Assembly: GCA_947492745.1 (NCBI GenBank)
Contig: CANLOE010000005.1
Span: 62,001-126,000, forward strand
Direction of reading: 5' to 3'
DNA from: an uncultured Cyclobacteriaceae bacterium
GTDB lineage: Bacteria; Bacteroidota; Bacteroidia; Cytophagales; Cyclobacteriaceae
DNA length: 64,000 nt
Under the pieces are notes generated by a model, which ran no database searches, was not told the DNA's origin, and was given only the letters and a program-made list of their open reading frames with translations. A program made the translations under genes and the position numbers. Below are positions 8,391 through 16,937 of the stretch, one piece after another. Numbering within the stretch: position 1 is the stretch's first letter; the number at the start of each line of letters is the position of its first letter.

Positions 8391-8723
8391 CCCAAAATGA
8401 CCAACAGAGAACCTATTCCGCACATAAATTGCTTCAAGATCAGCGGTTTTACGCTGCGCAGGTTTTATACAAACTTAGCTTTCAACTATCGCCTATCTTC
8501 CTGTTCATTTTGCTTCACTCTGCGTTGACAATCCTCGGGATAGCGCTGCTATTCCTGCGGTGCTCGCCTTGATTGAAACAAAATGACCCGCGGAATCTTA
8601 TACGACATTTAAAACCTAAATTTGTATTACACCTTGAATTATATTCCTTACAATTGAGCCTCCTCACCTAAATCGTTGATTTTATTATACTTTGCATCAC
8701 GAAATCCTACCGATCAATTTGGG
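8391..8723 (+). mobile_element. Element family E, copy E2, interrupted by an A element
   Basis: Left part 8391-8467 and right part 8627-8723 align with the intact E3 copy (47268-47433). They share TTTACGCTGCGCAGGTTT on the left and GCCTCCTCACCTAAA on the right. The A3 element lies between them. Ends are CCCAAAATGACC and GATCAATTTGGG. Flanks TTAAA and TTAAT match at 4 of 5 bases. Confidence 0.75.
8468..8626 (+). mobile_element. Palindromic element family A, copy A3, nested in E2
   Basis: A complete 159-bp A copy with a TTA duplication (8465-8467, 8627-8629), inserted in the middle of E2. Joining the flanks gives CAGGTTTTTA followed by CACC, close to CAGGTTTGTTACC in the uninterrupted E3. Confidence 0.85.
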
Positions 8724-8819
8724 TTAATTGTTAATTGTTAATTGTTAATTGTTAATTGTTAATTGCAAATTGTTAATTGTTAATTGTTCATTGCAAATTG
8801 TTCATTGTTCATTGTTAAT
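8724..8819. repeat. Heptamer tandem array 1 (TTAATTG units)
   Basis: About 13 head-to-tail 7-base units, mostly TTAATTG with TTCATTG and CAAATTG variants. The last unit covers the pflA stop codon (complement of 8815-8817). Two similar arrays lie after pflB and the AraC gene. Confidence 0.9.
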
Positions 8820-9546
8820 TCACCACAACTTCTTTGAAATAAGGCTCCAGTATCGCTCTGGCGCGGGCCAGTTCTTCCTTAGTGTTTTCGGGGGTATCTG
8901 CTAAGGAGTACTCTAATCCCAAATGCGCCCACTTGTGCACGCCCAGTTGGTGATAGGGCTGGATTTCGAGCTTTTTGAGGTTTTTATAGTCCTGGAAGTG
9001 CGCGCCCAGTTCATGCAGATGTCGGGGGTCATCGGATAGGCCGGGCACCAGGACATAGCGCAGCCAAAAGGGCTTAGCTATCCGACGGAGGTATTCGGCA
9101 AAGGCCAGGGTCTTTTCATTGCCTTTGCCCGTAATCTTTTGGTGTTGTTCCGTTCGGATATGCTTGACATCCAGCAGGACCAGATCGGTCAGTTCCAGAA
9201 GCTCTTTCACATAATGGTTCAGTACGTGTCCGTTGGTATCCAAGGCGGTATGGATGCCCTCGACCTTCAGTTGAGCAAACAAAGTGATGAGCGACCTAGC
9301 TTGACAGCAGGGTTCTCCACCGGAGACGGTCAGACCTCCCTCCTTTCCGAAATAGGACTTCATATTCCGTACTTCCCGCAGCACTTCATCCATCGGGTAG
9401 TCCTTACCGTCTTCGAACTTCATCGTATCCGGGTTCGCACAGTAGAGGCACTGAAAAGGGCAGCCCTGTAGAAAGAGCACATAGCGTATACCAGGACCGT
9501 CATAAGTACCAAAAGACTCTATGGAGTGGATGTTCAGCATGTCCAT
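8815..9546 (-). CDS. pflA: Pyruvate formate-lyase-activating enzyme (radical SAM)
   Basis: This enzyme uses a 4Fe-4S cluster and S-adenosylmethionine to abstract a hydrogen from the active-site glycine of pyruvate formate-lyase. The cluster motif is CPFQCLYC (C-x3-C-x2-C), preceded by the family signature SFGTYDGPGIRY and followed by GGLTVSGGEPCCQA. The GIHTALDTNGHV and LVLLDVKHI blocks match E. coli PflA along the length. I place the start at the ATG at 9546 (MDMLNIHS), which fits the family. An upstream in-frame ATG at 9603 lies inside element B2 and would add residues encoded partly by it. The partner pflB lies 529 bases upstream in the same orientation. Confidence 0.93.
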   Translation of the reverse strand: MDMLNIHSIESFGTYDGPGIRYVLFLQGCPFQCLYCANPDTMKFEDGKDYPMDEVLREVRNMKSYFGKEGGLTVSGGEPCCQARSLITLFAQLKVEGIHTALDTNGHVLNHYVKELLELTDLVLLDVKHIRTEQHQKITGKGNEKTLAFAEYLRRIAKPFWLRYVLVPGLSDDPRHLHELGAHFQDYKNLKKLEIQPYHQLGVHKWAHLGLEYSLADTPENTKEELARARAILEPYFKEVVVN

Positions 9547-9598
9547 GTTATTCTCTTTTTCGGTGACAGTCATCATTTTCCCGGTATTTATTATATAA

Positions 9599-9764
9599 TC
9601 CAAAAATGTCCATTAGAAAATCTATTCCGGACTTAACTGACTTCAAATCAGTAACTGAATGCGTTTTTTGAATTAACCGTAGCGATGCTACGCTGAACCC
9701 AAGAAAACGCACTGATTTATTGTCATTTAAGTCCTCATGACGAAGTTCCAACGAACATTTTGGG
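9599..9764 (-). mobile_element. Palindromic element family B, copy B2
   Basis: Family B in reverse orientation, between pflB and pflA. Ends are TCCAAAAATGTCC and GAACATTTTGGG. ATAAT appears on both sides (9595-9599, 9765-9769) if the first end base is counted in the duplication. Element A4 starts 5 bases after it. Confidence 0.78.
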
Positions 9765-9768
9765 ATAA

Positions 9769-9926
9769 TACAAACTTAGCTTTTAGATATCGCCTATCTT
9801 CCTGTTCATTTTGCTTCACTCTGCGTGGACAATCCTCGGGATAGCGCTGCTATCCCTGCGGTTATCGCCTTGATTGAAAAAAATGACCTGCGCAATCTTA
9901 TACGACATTGGAAACCCAAATTTGTA
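9769..9926 (+). mobile_element. Palindromic element family A, copy A4
   Basis: A 158-bp A copy flanked by TAA (9766-9768, 9927-9929), directly adjoining B2 in the pflB-pflA spacer. The terminal box here is CCCAAATTTG, so this end has lost the TA of the promoter-like motif. Confidence 0.85.
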
Positions 9927-9957
9927 TAAGTGATAAATTTTAGACGTCAGACACCCA

Positions 9958-10003
9958 ATCAATTGTTAATTGCTAATTGCCCATTGTTAATTGCCAATTG
10001 TTC
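9958..10003. repeat. Heptamer tandem array 2
   Basis: About six 7-base units (AATTGTT, AATTGCT, AATTGCC, CATTGTT types), between element A4 and the end of pflB. Related to arrays 1 and 3. Confidence 0.75.
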
Positions 10004-10075
10004 GCTGAGAAAAACCGGCACGCCCCGAAAGACGCACCGGCCGATGAAACAATCTACTTTTCAATTTAAATCACA

Positions 10076-12322
10076 TTACAGTTTGTTAAAAAAGCTTCTG
10101 GATAGGACTTCCAATTGTTGGTCCCTAGAAAGTCTCACGAAGTTCACCGCATATCCCGACACGCGTATCGTCAGCTGAGGATAGTTTTCGGGATGCTCCA
10201 TAGCATCTTCCAATAGTTCCCTGTTGAGGACATTTACGTTCAGATGATGTGCCCCTCGACCAAAGTATCCGTCCAATAAGGTACAGAGGTTTTTGACACG
10301 TGTGCTTTCATCAGCTCCCAGTGTTTTGGGGATGAGGGACATGGTATTAGAGATACCGTCCAGTGCATCTTCATAGTTCAACTTGGCGACGGAGTTCAGA
10401 GAGGCGATGGCACCGTGCGTATCCCTACCGTGCATGGGATTGGCTCCCGGAGCAAAGGCCACTCCTTTTTCCCGACCATCGGGAGTCGCCCCCGTTTTCT
10501 TCCCATAGACGACATTAGAGGTGATGGTTAGGATGGATAGAGTGGGCTCGGCATTTTTATAGGTGCTATAGGCAGCCAGTTGCTTATTGAAATGCGTGGT
10601 GATGTCCACGGCCATTTGGTCCACGCTGTCGTTATCATTGCCATAGCAGGGGAACTCCCCTTCTACTCTATAGTCCACGGCAAGTCCATCTTCATTGCGT
10701 ATCGGGGTGACCTTCGCATGTTTGATGGCCGAGAGCGAATCCGCCACGATGGACAGCCCCGCGATACCATAGGCGACATTCACTTTAGGATCAGTATCGA
10801 TAAAGGCCATTTGCGCCCTCTCGTAGTAGTACTTATCGTGCATATAGTGAATGATGTTCATGGAGTCTACGTACACGCGGGCCACCTCTTTCATGGCGAT
10901 GGTGAAATTGGCCATGACCTCATCGTAGTCCAGTACATCGCCCTTCAAGGCAGGTACGCCATCTACGACCTGTGCTCCCGTAATCTCGCACCTTCCTCCA
11001 TTGATGGCCAGTAGCAGGGTCTTCGCCAGATTGGTCCTGGCTCCGAAAAACTGTATCTGCTTGCCCAGCTCCTGATAGGAGACACAGCAGGCAATCCCAT
11101 AATCATCGGCCTTTCGCGTGGCCCGCATGAGGTCATCGTTTTCATACTGTATGGAAGAGGTATCGACCGATACTTTGGCACAGAATTCTTTGAAGCCCTG
11201 TGGCAGGTCGGGCGACCAGAGTACGGTCATATTAGGCTCGGGAGATGGTCCCAGGTTATAGAGGGTCTGTAAAAACCGGAAGGAGTTCTTGGTCACTTTA
11301 TGCCCTCCCTTCAGGTTGAGCCCGCCAATGGCCTCTGTTACCCAAGTGGGATCTCCCGCAAAAATATCATTATAGGCTTCCATCCTGAGGTGGCGTACCA
11401 TTCTCAGCTTCATGACCAACTGATCGATGAGCTCTTGGGCCTGTTCTTCGTTGAGAGTTCCCGCCCGAAGGTCGCGTTCTATATAGATATCGAGAAAAGA
11501 GGAGACATTGCCCAGTGACATGGCAGCTCCGTCCTGTTCTTTGACGGCGGCCAGATAGGCCATATAGACCCACTGTACCGCCTCTTGGGCATTGGTCGCG
11601 GGTCTTCCCAGGTCCAGACCGTAGGTTTCGCCCATGGATTTTATTTCCTTGAGCGCCTTTATCTGCTCATTGACCTCTTCTCTCAGTCGGATGCGTGCAT
11701 CGTCCATAGGCCCTAGTAGCTCGGCCAAGTCTGCTACCTTTTGGTCGATGAGACGGTCTGCGCCATAGAGTGCCAGCCGTCGGTAATCACCGATGATTCT
11801 GCCTCGTGCATAGTTATCGGGTAGCCCTGTCAGAAATCCCAAAGACCTGAATTTTCTGATCTCGGCAGTATAGGCGTCAAAAACTCCGTCATTATGGGAC
11901 TTGACATACTTATCAAAGAGCTCTTTGACACGGGGGTTCATCTTGACACCATGTTCTTCGCAGGCTTTCTCCACCACTCTGGCACCACCGTAGGGCTTCA
12001 TGGCCCTTCTCAGTAACTCGTCCGTTTGCAGTCCGACGATGACCTCATGCTCTTTGGAGATATAGCCCGCTGCGTGAGAGTTGATGCGGGAAATGGTATT
12101 GGTATCGATGGAGCGTACGCCACCGTTGTCTGCTTCTTCTTTAAGGGCCTTTCTACAGATATCAAAAAGGACTTGGGTATCAGCTGTAGGTCCGGACAGG
12201 AACTCGCTCCCCCCCATATAGGCGGTCATATTGGTCAGGACGAAGTTCCTGACATCGATTTCGTTATTCCAGTTGCCTTGGGCAAAGGGCTTCGTTTGGG
12301 TTTCTTCTACTATATTCAGCAT
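10076..12322 (-). CDS. pflB: Pyruvate formate-lyase (formate C-acetyltransferase)
   Basis: A 748-residue glycyl radical enzyme that converts pyruvate and CoA to acetyl-CoA and formate under anaerobic conditions in the cytoplasm. The adjacent active-site cysteines are seen in [16 protein letters not shown]. The radical glycine is in the C-terminal [17 protein letters not shown]. Length is close to E. coli PflB (760). The ATG at 12322 fits the family N-terminus. The activating enzyme gene follows in the same direction, but the 529-base spacer holds elements B2 and A4 plus a heptamer array, so an original operon may have been split. A TAAATTTG box (12355-12362, minus strand) is a possible promoter. 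No FNR-type site could be confirmed. Confidence 0.96.
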   Translation of the reverse strand: MLNIVEETQTKPFAQGNWNNEIDVRNFVLTNMTAYMGGSEFLSGPTADTQVLFDICRKALKEEADNGGVRSIDTNTISRINSHAAGYISKEHEVIVGLQTDELLRRAMKPYGGARVVEKACEEHGVKMNPRVKELFDKYVKSHNDGVFDAYTAEIRKFRSLGFLTGLPDNYARGRIIGDYRRLALYGADRLIDQKVADLAELLGPMDDARIRLREEVNEQIKALKEIKSMGETYGLDLGRPATNAQEAVQWVYMAYLAAVKEQDGAAMSLGNVSSFLDIYIERDLRAGTLNEEQAQELIDQLVMKLRMVRHLRMEAYNDIFAGDPTWVTEAIGGLNLKGGHKVTKNSFRFLQTLYNLGPSPEPNMTVLWSPDLPQGFKEFCAKVSVDTSSIQYENDDLMRATRKADDYGIACCVSYQELGKQIQFFGARTNLAKTLLLAINGGRCEITGAQVVDGVPALKGDVLDYDEVMANFTIAMKEVARVYVDSMNIIHYMHDKYYYERAQMAFIDTDPKVNVAYGIAGLSIVADSLSAIKHAKVTPIRNEDGLAVDYRVEGEFPCYGNDNDSVDQMAVDITTHFNKQLAAYSTYKNAEPTLSILTITSNVVYGKKTGATPDGREKGVAFAPGANPMHGRDTHGAIASLNSVAKLNYEDALDGISNTMSLIPKTLGADESTRVKNLCTLLDGYFGRGAHHLNVNVLNRELLEDAMEHPENYPQLTIRVSGYAVNFVRLSRDQQLEVLSRSFFNKL

Positions 12323-12354
12323 AACTTGACCTGTTTATGATTTGAATTACATTA

Positions 12355-12362
12355 CAAATTTA
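12355..12362 (-). promoter_or_regulatory. Candidate -7 promoter box of pflB
   Basis: The minus strand reads TAAATTTG (consensus TAnnTTTG), about 33 bases before the pflB ATG. A -33 element was not identified. Confidence 0.4.
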
Positions 12363-12467
12363 GCTTTCTGGCTGAGATAACTGCTGGCCCATATCATCGG
12401 GAAACATGATTGATATCATTGTTGTTGCGTAGGATATGCATGACCGTCACAGTCTCATTTCAATACG

Positions 12468-12848
12468 ATGAAGAACTTATATTGTAATTGTACACGACCT
12501 GTCACAGATTTTATGATTATGAATACTATAAAGAACAGATGGTGGATTGCTGCCTCGGCGGTCGGCATTCATATTTCGATAAGAGCGGTCTATGCTTATA
12601 GCGCACTAAAGAAACCGCTATTAGAGCGCATTGGGTGGGAGTATAAGGAAACAGCTTGGGCCTTTAGCATCGCTATCCTTTTTCTAGGCTTGTCCGCTAC
12701 TTTTCCTGAACATAAGGTAGAGTGCATGGGGCCGCGAAAAAGTGGGATGTTCGCCGCCTGTTTTTATGGTTCGGAGCTAGTGCTGGACGGTCTGACCCTA
12801 CAGCTGGAAAGTCTCTATCTTTTTTATCTTGGTCAAGAGACTGTTTAA
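12468..12848 (+). pseudogene. Truncated OFA-family (oxalate/formate antiporter-like) MFS transporter
   Basis: About 126 residues, of which NRWWIAASAVGIHISIRAVY, YSALKKPLLERIGW, TAWAFSIAILFLGLSATF, MGPRKSGMFAACFYG and LESLYLFYLG read as the first three membrane segments of an OFA-family major facilitator protein. Intact members have about 400 residues and 12 segments. The reading frame ends abruptly after LFYLG, where the sequence becomes a perfect palindrome GAGACTGTTTAAAACAGTCTC and homology ceases. A start at 12513 or 12519 (MIMNTIKNR) is more natural than 12468. It is divergent from pflB. Since members of this family move oxalate, formate or other monocarboxylates, the lost gene may have handled pyruvate formate-lyase products (inference). 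Confidence 0.7.
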
Positions 12849-12863
12849 AACAGTCTCTTTTTC
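12836..12863 (+). terminator. Perfect palindrome with T tract at the truncated OFA gene end
   Basis: AGAGACTGTTT and AAACAGTCTCT are separated by one base, with TTTTTCTTTC following. It can act as an intrinsic terminator. The half-site GACTGTTTT recurs at several relic boundaries in the window (7580, 8208, 39319, 47478), so it may equally be two joined insertion-sequence ends. Confidence 0.5.
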
Positions 12864-12986
12864 TTTCTTATGTACTTCTTGATTTCGTTGAAATTTCCGC
12901 TAGCTAGCGCGACATGCTATCTTTGTCAATGGCTCACGCGGCAGACTGGTTCTCCCATTAATAATGCCCTCAGGGCATTATTTTAA

Positions 12987-13139
12987 CCTAAAAAATCTAT
13001 TCCGGACTTAACCGGCTTCAAATCAGTAAATGAATGCGTTTTTTGAATTAACCGTAGCGGTGCTACGCTGAATCCAAGAAAACGCTCTGATGTATTGCCA
13101 TTTAAGTCCTCATGACGAAGTTCCAACGAACATTCTGGG
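12987..13139 (-). mobile_element. Palindromic element family B, copy B3 (shortened left end)
   Basis: Family B in reverse orientation with about 12 bases missing near the left end (CCTAAAAAATCTATTCC). The exact TTTAA duplication is intact (12982-12986, 13140-13144). Confidence 0.8.
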
Positions 13140-13199
13140 TTTAACGCTCGGTCCTATCCAAAATAAGTGATGACAAATTCTAAAATAATAGCTGCTAAG

Positions 13200-13299
13200 A
13201 CAGTCTCTTAGGCGTTTTCTTTTATCTGCAAATTTCGCATTTAGCACCCTTATTTTGTTGCCTCTAAGTTCCGTAGCTTTGGCTATTCAAGGGAAAAAA
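13200..13299 (+). repeat. Dispersed repeat family F, copy F1
   Basis: It shares a roughly 95-base pattern with 60760-60850: CAGTCT/CAATCT, TTTTCTTTT, GCA...CT.ATTTTGT, TAAGTTCCGTAGCTTTGGCT versus TAGTTCTGTGACTTCGGCT, then CAAGGGAAAAAA. It is non-coding and precedes a heptamer array. Confidence 0.55.
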
Positions 13300-13338
13300 T
13301 TGTTCATTGCCCATTGCTAATTGTCAATTGTTCATTGT
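13299..13338. repeat. Heptamer tandem array 3
   Basis: About five to six 7-base units of the TTCATTG/CCCATTG/CTAATTG/TCAATTG type, ending one base before the stop codon of the AraC gene (minus strand). Confidence 0.75.
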
Positions 13339-13339
13339 A

Positions 13340-14362
13340 TTATTCCTCATAGATGACCTTTCGGAGGTAGTCCACGGGCAGCAGACCATAGTAGTCCTTG
13401 AATTTTCTTGCGAAGTACCCCTTATTCGTATAGCCGACCTCAAAGGACACCTGACCTATGGAAAGCTCCCCTTCCTCAATCAGTTCTTTGGCCCTTGCCA
13501 ATCTGGCATGAAGTAGAAAAGTATTGATGGTCTTATTAAAAAGCTTTTTGAAACCCACTTTCAGTTTTTGCTCATTGATACCTACTTCTTTCGCCAGCAC
13601 GGGAATGGTCGGTGGGTTACTCATCGCGGACAGCAGTAAGTTTCGTGCTTTTCGGATAGCCCGCAAATCACCCTCCTTCAGCTTGGGCCTTTGGAAATTT
13701 GCCTGCTCGTCTTCACCATAAAAGCTAAGTTGTAAATACAGTAGGTGGAGGGCTTTTCCCTCCAAGAATAGTTTTCTCAACAGTCCTCTGGCAGTACTAT
13801 TATTAATTTCCTTCAAACAACGGGAGACCTCAAGATTATAAGTGGATTTGTACATAAAATCCTCCTTGGACTCCATATCGCTCAGCAGATTCCCCAATTC
13901 TTCGGATACAGTATGAAGGTCACACTGTATCAAATCATAAAATGGTTTTCGATTGACTTCGAGACTGGAAAAGCTGATGATTTCATTCTTGGGAAAGATA
14001 AAATGTTCTTTTGCTCCCGCAGGGTTCGATGTCATGGTGCTCAAAAAAGGTTCGAACTCGTAAGTATGCCCTTTGGTACCGACCGTGTGCAATAACTTTC
14101 CTTCCGTGCAGAACAAAATACGCATGGGATTCTCTTTGCTATCGATTACCGTAAACGATGCCTTCTCATAAAATTGGCATTTGAAATCCAACAGACATAA
14201 ACCACTGTTGAAATTGATACCCCTAATCTGGCCGGACCCATACTTCTCGGGAATATGGATAACCGACTCATCGCACTGCATCACAGGAACAGTATCCAAC
14301 TGCTTCCCGATATCATTTAGATTCTGACCGATACAACCTGATTTTATCTGAATTTCCATCAT
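13340..14362 (-). CDS. AraC-family transcriptional regulator
   Basis: A 340-residue protein. The C-terminal 100 residues form the double helix-turn-helix of AraC/XylS proteins: first helix pair around TIPVLAKEVGINEQKLKVGF, second around LSIGQVSFEVGYTNKGYFAR, followed by the typical KFKDYYGLLPVDYLR. The N-terminal part (about 1-225) is a sensor region without a recognised ligand. It starts with EIQIKSGCIGQNLNDIG and contains strands compatible with a cupin-like domain. It lies near the fermentative pfl genes but is separated from them by an element and repeats, so a regulatory link is only possible. The ATG at 14362 is preceded by an AT-rich spacer shared with a divergent small gene. Confidence 0.9.
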   Translation of the reverse strand: MMEIQIKSGCIGQNLNDIGKQLDTVPVMQCDESVIHIPEKYGSGQIRGINFNSGLCLLDFKCQFYEKASFTVIDSKENPMRILFCTEGKLLHTVGTKGHTYEFEPFLSTMTSNPAGAKEHFIFPKNEIISFSSLEVNRKPFYDLIQCDLHTVSEELGNLLSDMESKEDFMYKSTYNLEVSRCLKEINNSTARGLLRKLFLEGKALHLLYLQLSFYGEDEQANFQRPKLKEGDLRAIRKARNLLLSAMSNPPTIPVLAKEVGINEQKLKVGFKKLFNKTINTFLLHARLARAKELIEEGELSIGQVSFEVGYTNKGYFARKFKDYYGLLPVDYLRKVIYEE

Positions 14363-14519
14363 CTTTACTTTAAGTGAATTTCTCTATTCCTTGATTTTTC
14401 TTCCTATTCGTTTACTGTTTTTCTTATTTTGTCTATCTCATACTGATTCGTCTATATTTTCTTCTATTTGATTTATTGCTTTGGCAAACAATTGGATAAC
14501 ATTGTAATCATAGACCCAA

Positions 14520-14741
14520 ATGCTTATGGATATATCTTCAAAATACATACCTTTAATAGACCTGATTGAAAAAGAAGATTGTGAATTGAAACACATGAGC
14601 GTGCATGATGATGTGTTCAACATGATTATAGAAGTAGAGGATAAATCTGCAAAACAAGGATTGCTTTTCAAGATTACGGACATCGCAAATCCCTCATCGT
14701 CTGACTTGAAGATAGATTTCCTGATAAAAAAAATGGAGTGA
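14520..14741 (+). CDS. Small hypothetical protein (73 aa), divergent from the AraC gene
   Basis: The frame encodes an acidic, soluble peptide starting MLMDISSKYIPLIDLIEKED and ending IDFLIKKME. It has a plausible amphipathic pattern and no recognised domain. The opposite strand also holds an open frame of 81 codons over the same bases, so which one is coding, if either, is unsettled. I favour the plus strand because its composition looks more like a folded protein. It would share the 157-base spacer with the AraC regulator. No function is proposed. Confidence 0.4.
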   Translation: MLMDISSKYIPLIDLIEKEDCELKHMSVHDDVFNMIIEVEDKSAKQGLLFKITDIANPSSSDLKIDFLIKKME

Positions 14742-15073
14742 TACGACTATGGTTCTCAAACTGGGATTTCAATATTTCTCAAGGACATAGGGACTGTCTT
14801 CCCACGGTCCCATACCATAGATTTTTCGAGGCGAAGTCCTTTCATCAATAAGCAACACTATCTCCATTCATTGTGACATCTCCACAATAAGTGTAGAAAA
14901 AATTCACCAGTTCCTTTTTGTTTTGCGGTAATGGCACACTCGTAGGCAAAAGGATAAACCTCGTTCCGACACCGGAGAATCTTGCAAATCACCGTATTCA
15001 GCGGATTTGGTCTATAGAATATCCTTCGCCCACTTTATCTGTTCTCTATTGTAAGAAAGTATTCCTCATTCCA

Positions 15074-15274
15074 TCAAAGCGGCACGTTTATTCCTGTATA
15101 CTTATAAAATGATGGTCCTGTTGAGAATAGGATAGTAAAACAAATCAGCATGATCGTGATTGTGCTGCTATAGTTAAGCCCATATATTCTTGGATTCATC
15201 AGGGTATAGCCATGAGCTACCAACAGGATTATCAAAAGCACTGAAAGTTTCGGTAATCGATAAACCCGGATCAT
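15074..15274 (-). pseudogene. Possible DoxX-like membrane protein remnant
   Basis: A 66-codon frame with two hydrophobic stretches (LSVLLIILLVAHGYTLM and TITIMLICFTILFSTGP). The second stretch, followed by GP.FYKY, recalls the last membrane segment and 'GPGkyS' tail of small DoxX-family proteins. The N-terminal half of such a protein is missing and element C2 lies just upstream. The neighbouring bases 14742-15073 hold no recognisable gene. This is a weak resemblance, and the frame may also be chance. Confidence 0.22.
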
Positions 15275-15366
15275 GCATTGGAAAATCTACTGCGGCCTTA
15301 AATAGCTTCTCTATTGATCATTTTGGGTTTAAACCCTCGTTACGAAGTTCCAACGCGTGATCCAGG
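15265..15366 (+). mobile_element. Element family C, copy C2 (shortened hybrid)
   Basis: The C-type left end CCCGGATCATGCATTGG and C-type right end CCAACGCGTGATCC surround a piece ending TTGATCATTTTGGGTTT that belongs to a family D or E end. A perfect ATAAA duplication flanks the whole (15260-15264, 15367-15371). It is only 102 bp, so it is a deleted or recombined copy. Confidence 0.65.
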
Positions 15367-15465
15367 ATAAAAACATGGAATGAATCCAATTTTCGATCGA
15401 CTACCATGCTTATTGTTTTGATACAGCTATATTGAACCTAATTTCAACCCTTACCCTTAATCGAT

Positions 15466-15828
15466 TTGAAAGCACTGCCCGACAAGCTACTGACGTTGAT
15501 ACTCCTTCCCGTACGTATGGTCCAGAGGGCCATCGGTAATTTCAAACAGGAAATACAAGATAAAATAAATGCCATTCTAGGTAATTTCCTGATGCTGCTC
15601 AGTATTGTTATTGTCGTATTGATATCACTGCTCTTCGCCAGTGCGGGCCTAGGACTTTATCTCAATGAAGTACTGGAGAGCAATTATCTCGGGTTTTTTC
15701 TGGTAGCGATTTTTTACCTGTTTTTGGCTGCGGTTCTCTCTATTGTGAAGAAAAATAAAGCTGCCAAGGGCAACTTTACCAATCGTGTCAAACGCATATT
15801 GGAAATAGAATATACCCCAAAGAAATAA
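15466..15828 (+). CDS. Small membrane protein, phage holin superfamily III/holin-X-like
   Basis: About 120 residues from a TTG at 15466; an in-frame ATG for MVQRAIGNF is an alternative. A charged amphipathic N-terminal part (RAIGNFKQEIQDKINAIL) is followed by two membrane segments (LLSIVIVVLISLLFASAGLGLYL and YLGFFLVAIFYLFLAAVLSIV) and a basic tail. This resembles the chromosomal Phage_holin_3_6/DUF1469 proteins of Bacteroidota, which are not necessarily part of a prophage. No other phage gene is nearby. The stop TAA (15826-15828) directly abuts element A11 and may be part of its target site. The function is unknown; a role in the envelope is inferred from topology. Confidence 0.62.
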   Translation: MKALPDKLLTLILLPVRMVQRAIGNFKQEIQDKINAILGNFLMLLSIVIVVLISLLFASAGLGLYLNEVLESNYLGFFLVAIFYLFLAAVLSIVKKNKAAKGNFTNRVKRILEIEYTPKK

Positions 15829-15977
15829 TACAAATTTGGATTTCAAATGTTATACACAATGGCGAAAAGGGTTTTGTTTCCATCCAAAACACTTCATAGC
15901 AGCGCTCTTAAGCGTTTTATCAACAAAGTTGAGGTAAAATGAGCCGCGAGAAACGTGATATACAATACAAGTTTGTA
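15829..15977 (-). mobile_element. Divergent family A element, copy A11
   Basis: Ends are TACAAATTTGGA and ACAAGTTTGTA, and the centre is CATAGCAGCGCTCTTAAG. The same plan as A but many substitutions and a shorter length show an older copy. The left flank TAA is the stop codon of the preceding gene. The right flank is TAC, so the duplication has eroded. Confidence 0.65.
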
Positions 15978-16056
15978 TACTATATCCAAATACCATAGAT
16001 GTTGTTGTTTTTAGAAATCACCCTAGGCATAGGGGTCCGACAGTACCTTTTTTTAA

Positions 16057-16220
16057 CCCAAATTGATGGATAGAAATCGTGATGAGCGTATAAATAGTAA
16101 AGTATCAGCCATTTGGATTCGTTCGGCATAGCACCGCTATGGTGGATGAAGACAGGTAGGCAAAGCTTCCTGTATGAAGCTATTTATGCGCGGAATAGGT
16201 TCTCTATTCATCATTTTGGG
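16057..16220 (-). mobile_element. Palindromic element family D, copy D1 (164 bp)
   Basis: Ends are CCCAAATTGATG and CATCATTTTGGG and the centre GCATAGCACCGCTATGGTG. It is the reverse of copy D2 at 36665-36828, with the same length. Flanks TTTAA and TTTAG match at 4 of 5 bases. Confidence 0.78.
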
Positions 16221-16372
16221 TTTAGAGCTATCCGATTGTGCATATTATTGCCCACTCAACAGTAACATGGGCAAATGAGACCACGCTGTGAATCGTTTTA
16301 AAGCCTAAAAAGGTCATGGCACGGTTATTTCGATGAACAAGTCAAAACTATCTTTAAATTAATAACATTATT

Positions 16373-16537
16373 ATGATACGCTGGACAATAACATTTTTAA
16401 TAATTGCTCTAATCGCTGCTGTACTTGGTTTTGGTGGTATAGCTGCTGGTGCCGCTTCTATCGCAAAAATTATATTCTTTATATTTATCGTTCTTTTTCT
16501 ATTCTCCATCATTCGTCAAGGTTTGGCCAAAAGTTGA
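16373..16537 (+). CDS. DUF1328 small membrane protein (YtjA family)
   Basis: A 54-residue protein, [20 protein letters not shown] followed by [20 protein letters not shown]. It matches the DUF1328/YtjA family nearly residue by residue ('[23 protein letters not shown]..aA.iAKilffiFlvlF'). Two hydrophobic segments separated by a glycine/alanine turn fill almost the entire protein. The family is linked to general envelope stress in some bacteria, but no molecular role is established. The gene is monocistronic, followed 33 bases later by a clear terminator. The upstream 150 bases are non-coding. Confidence 0.88.
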   Translation: MIRWTITFLIIALIAAVLGFGGIAAGAASIAKIIFFIFIVLFLFSIIRQGLAKS

Positions 16538-16570
16538 TACAAGAAACTTTCTACATCATATAATAAGTAT

Positions 16571-16605
16571 GACCTAAACTTTCTAGAATCGTTTAGGTCT
16601 TTTTA
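16571..16605 (+). terminator. Rho-independent terminator of the DUF1328 gene
   Basis: GACCTAAAC and GTTTAGGTC form a 9-bp stem with an 11-base loop, followed by TTTTTATTTG. It is 33 bases after the stop. Confidence 0.85.
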
Positions 16606-16937
16606 TTTGTTCGACAGATGGACGGTATCCCTTAGGTAGCTTTGGCATGCCCCAACCCTCTTGCATAGATTGAGAGCATTACAAACCAAAAAATGGCCAT
16701 ACGGAAAAACATGGCTGCCCTCGTCATCTGCTTCGATGTAGACCTGAAACAGCTACACCACACAATCAACTGTCAAACAACGGATTAACAGCTATTATCG
16801 ATTCGGAAAATCATTTCCCAATACCCCCCAACGTTGAGTATTTATTTCCACATTGCATCCTTTGAAAACAGGCCCGAAGTTTTGCATAGCGCCATATTTG
16901 CTTTGGCATAATTTTCTCTCCTTGACATATCCGTACA

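Noticed and set aside
8724-8819. Regular repeats that might be a CRISPR array
   Set aside because: The unit is only 7 bases with no spacers, and no cas genes are nearby. It is a tandem heptamer array.
9546-9603. Longer pflA start at 9603
   Set aside because: The extra residues fall partly in element B2 and are not expected in PflA. The 9546 start matches the family N-terminus.
12400-12440. FNR-like site (TTGATATCATTG) upstream of pflB
   Set aside because: It does not fit TTGAT-N4-ATCAA and is symmetric by chance only. No support without experiments.
15466-15828. Holin-like gene as sign of a prophage
   Set aside because: No other phage gene is present. Proteins of this family are common chromosomal membrane proteins in Bacteroidota.
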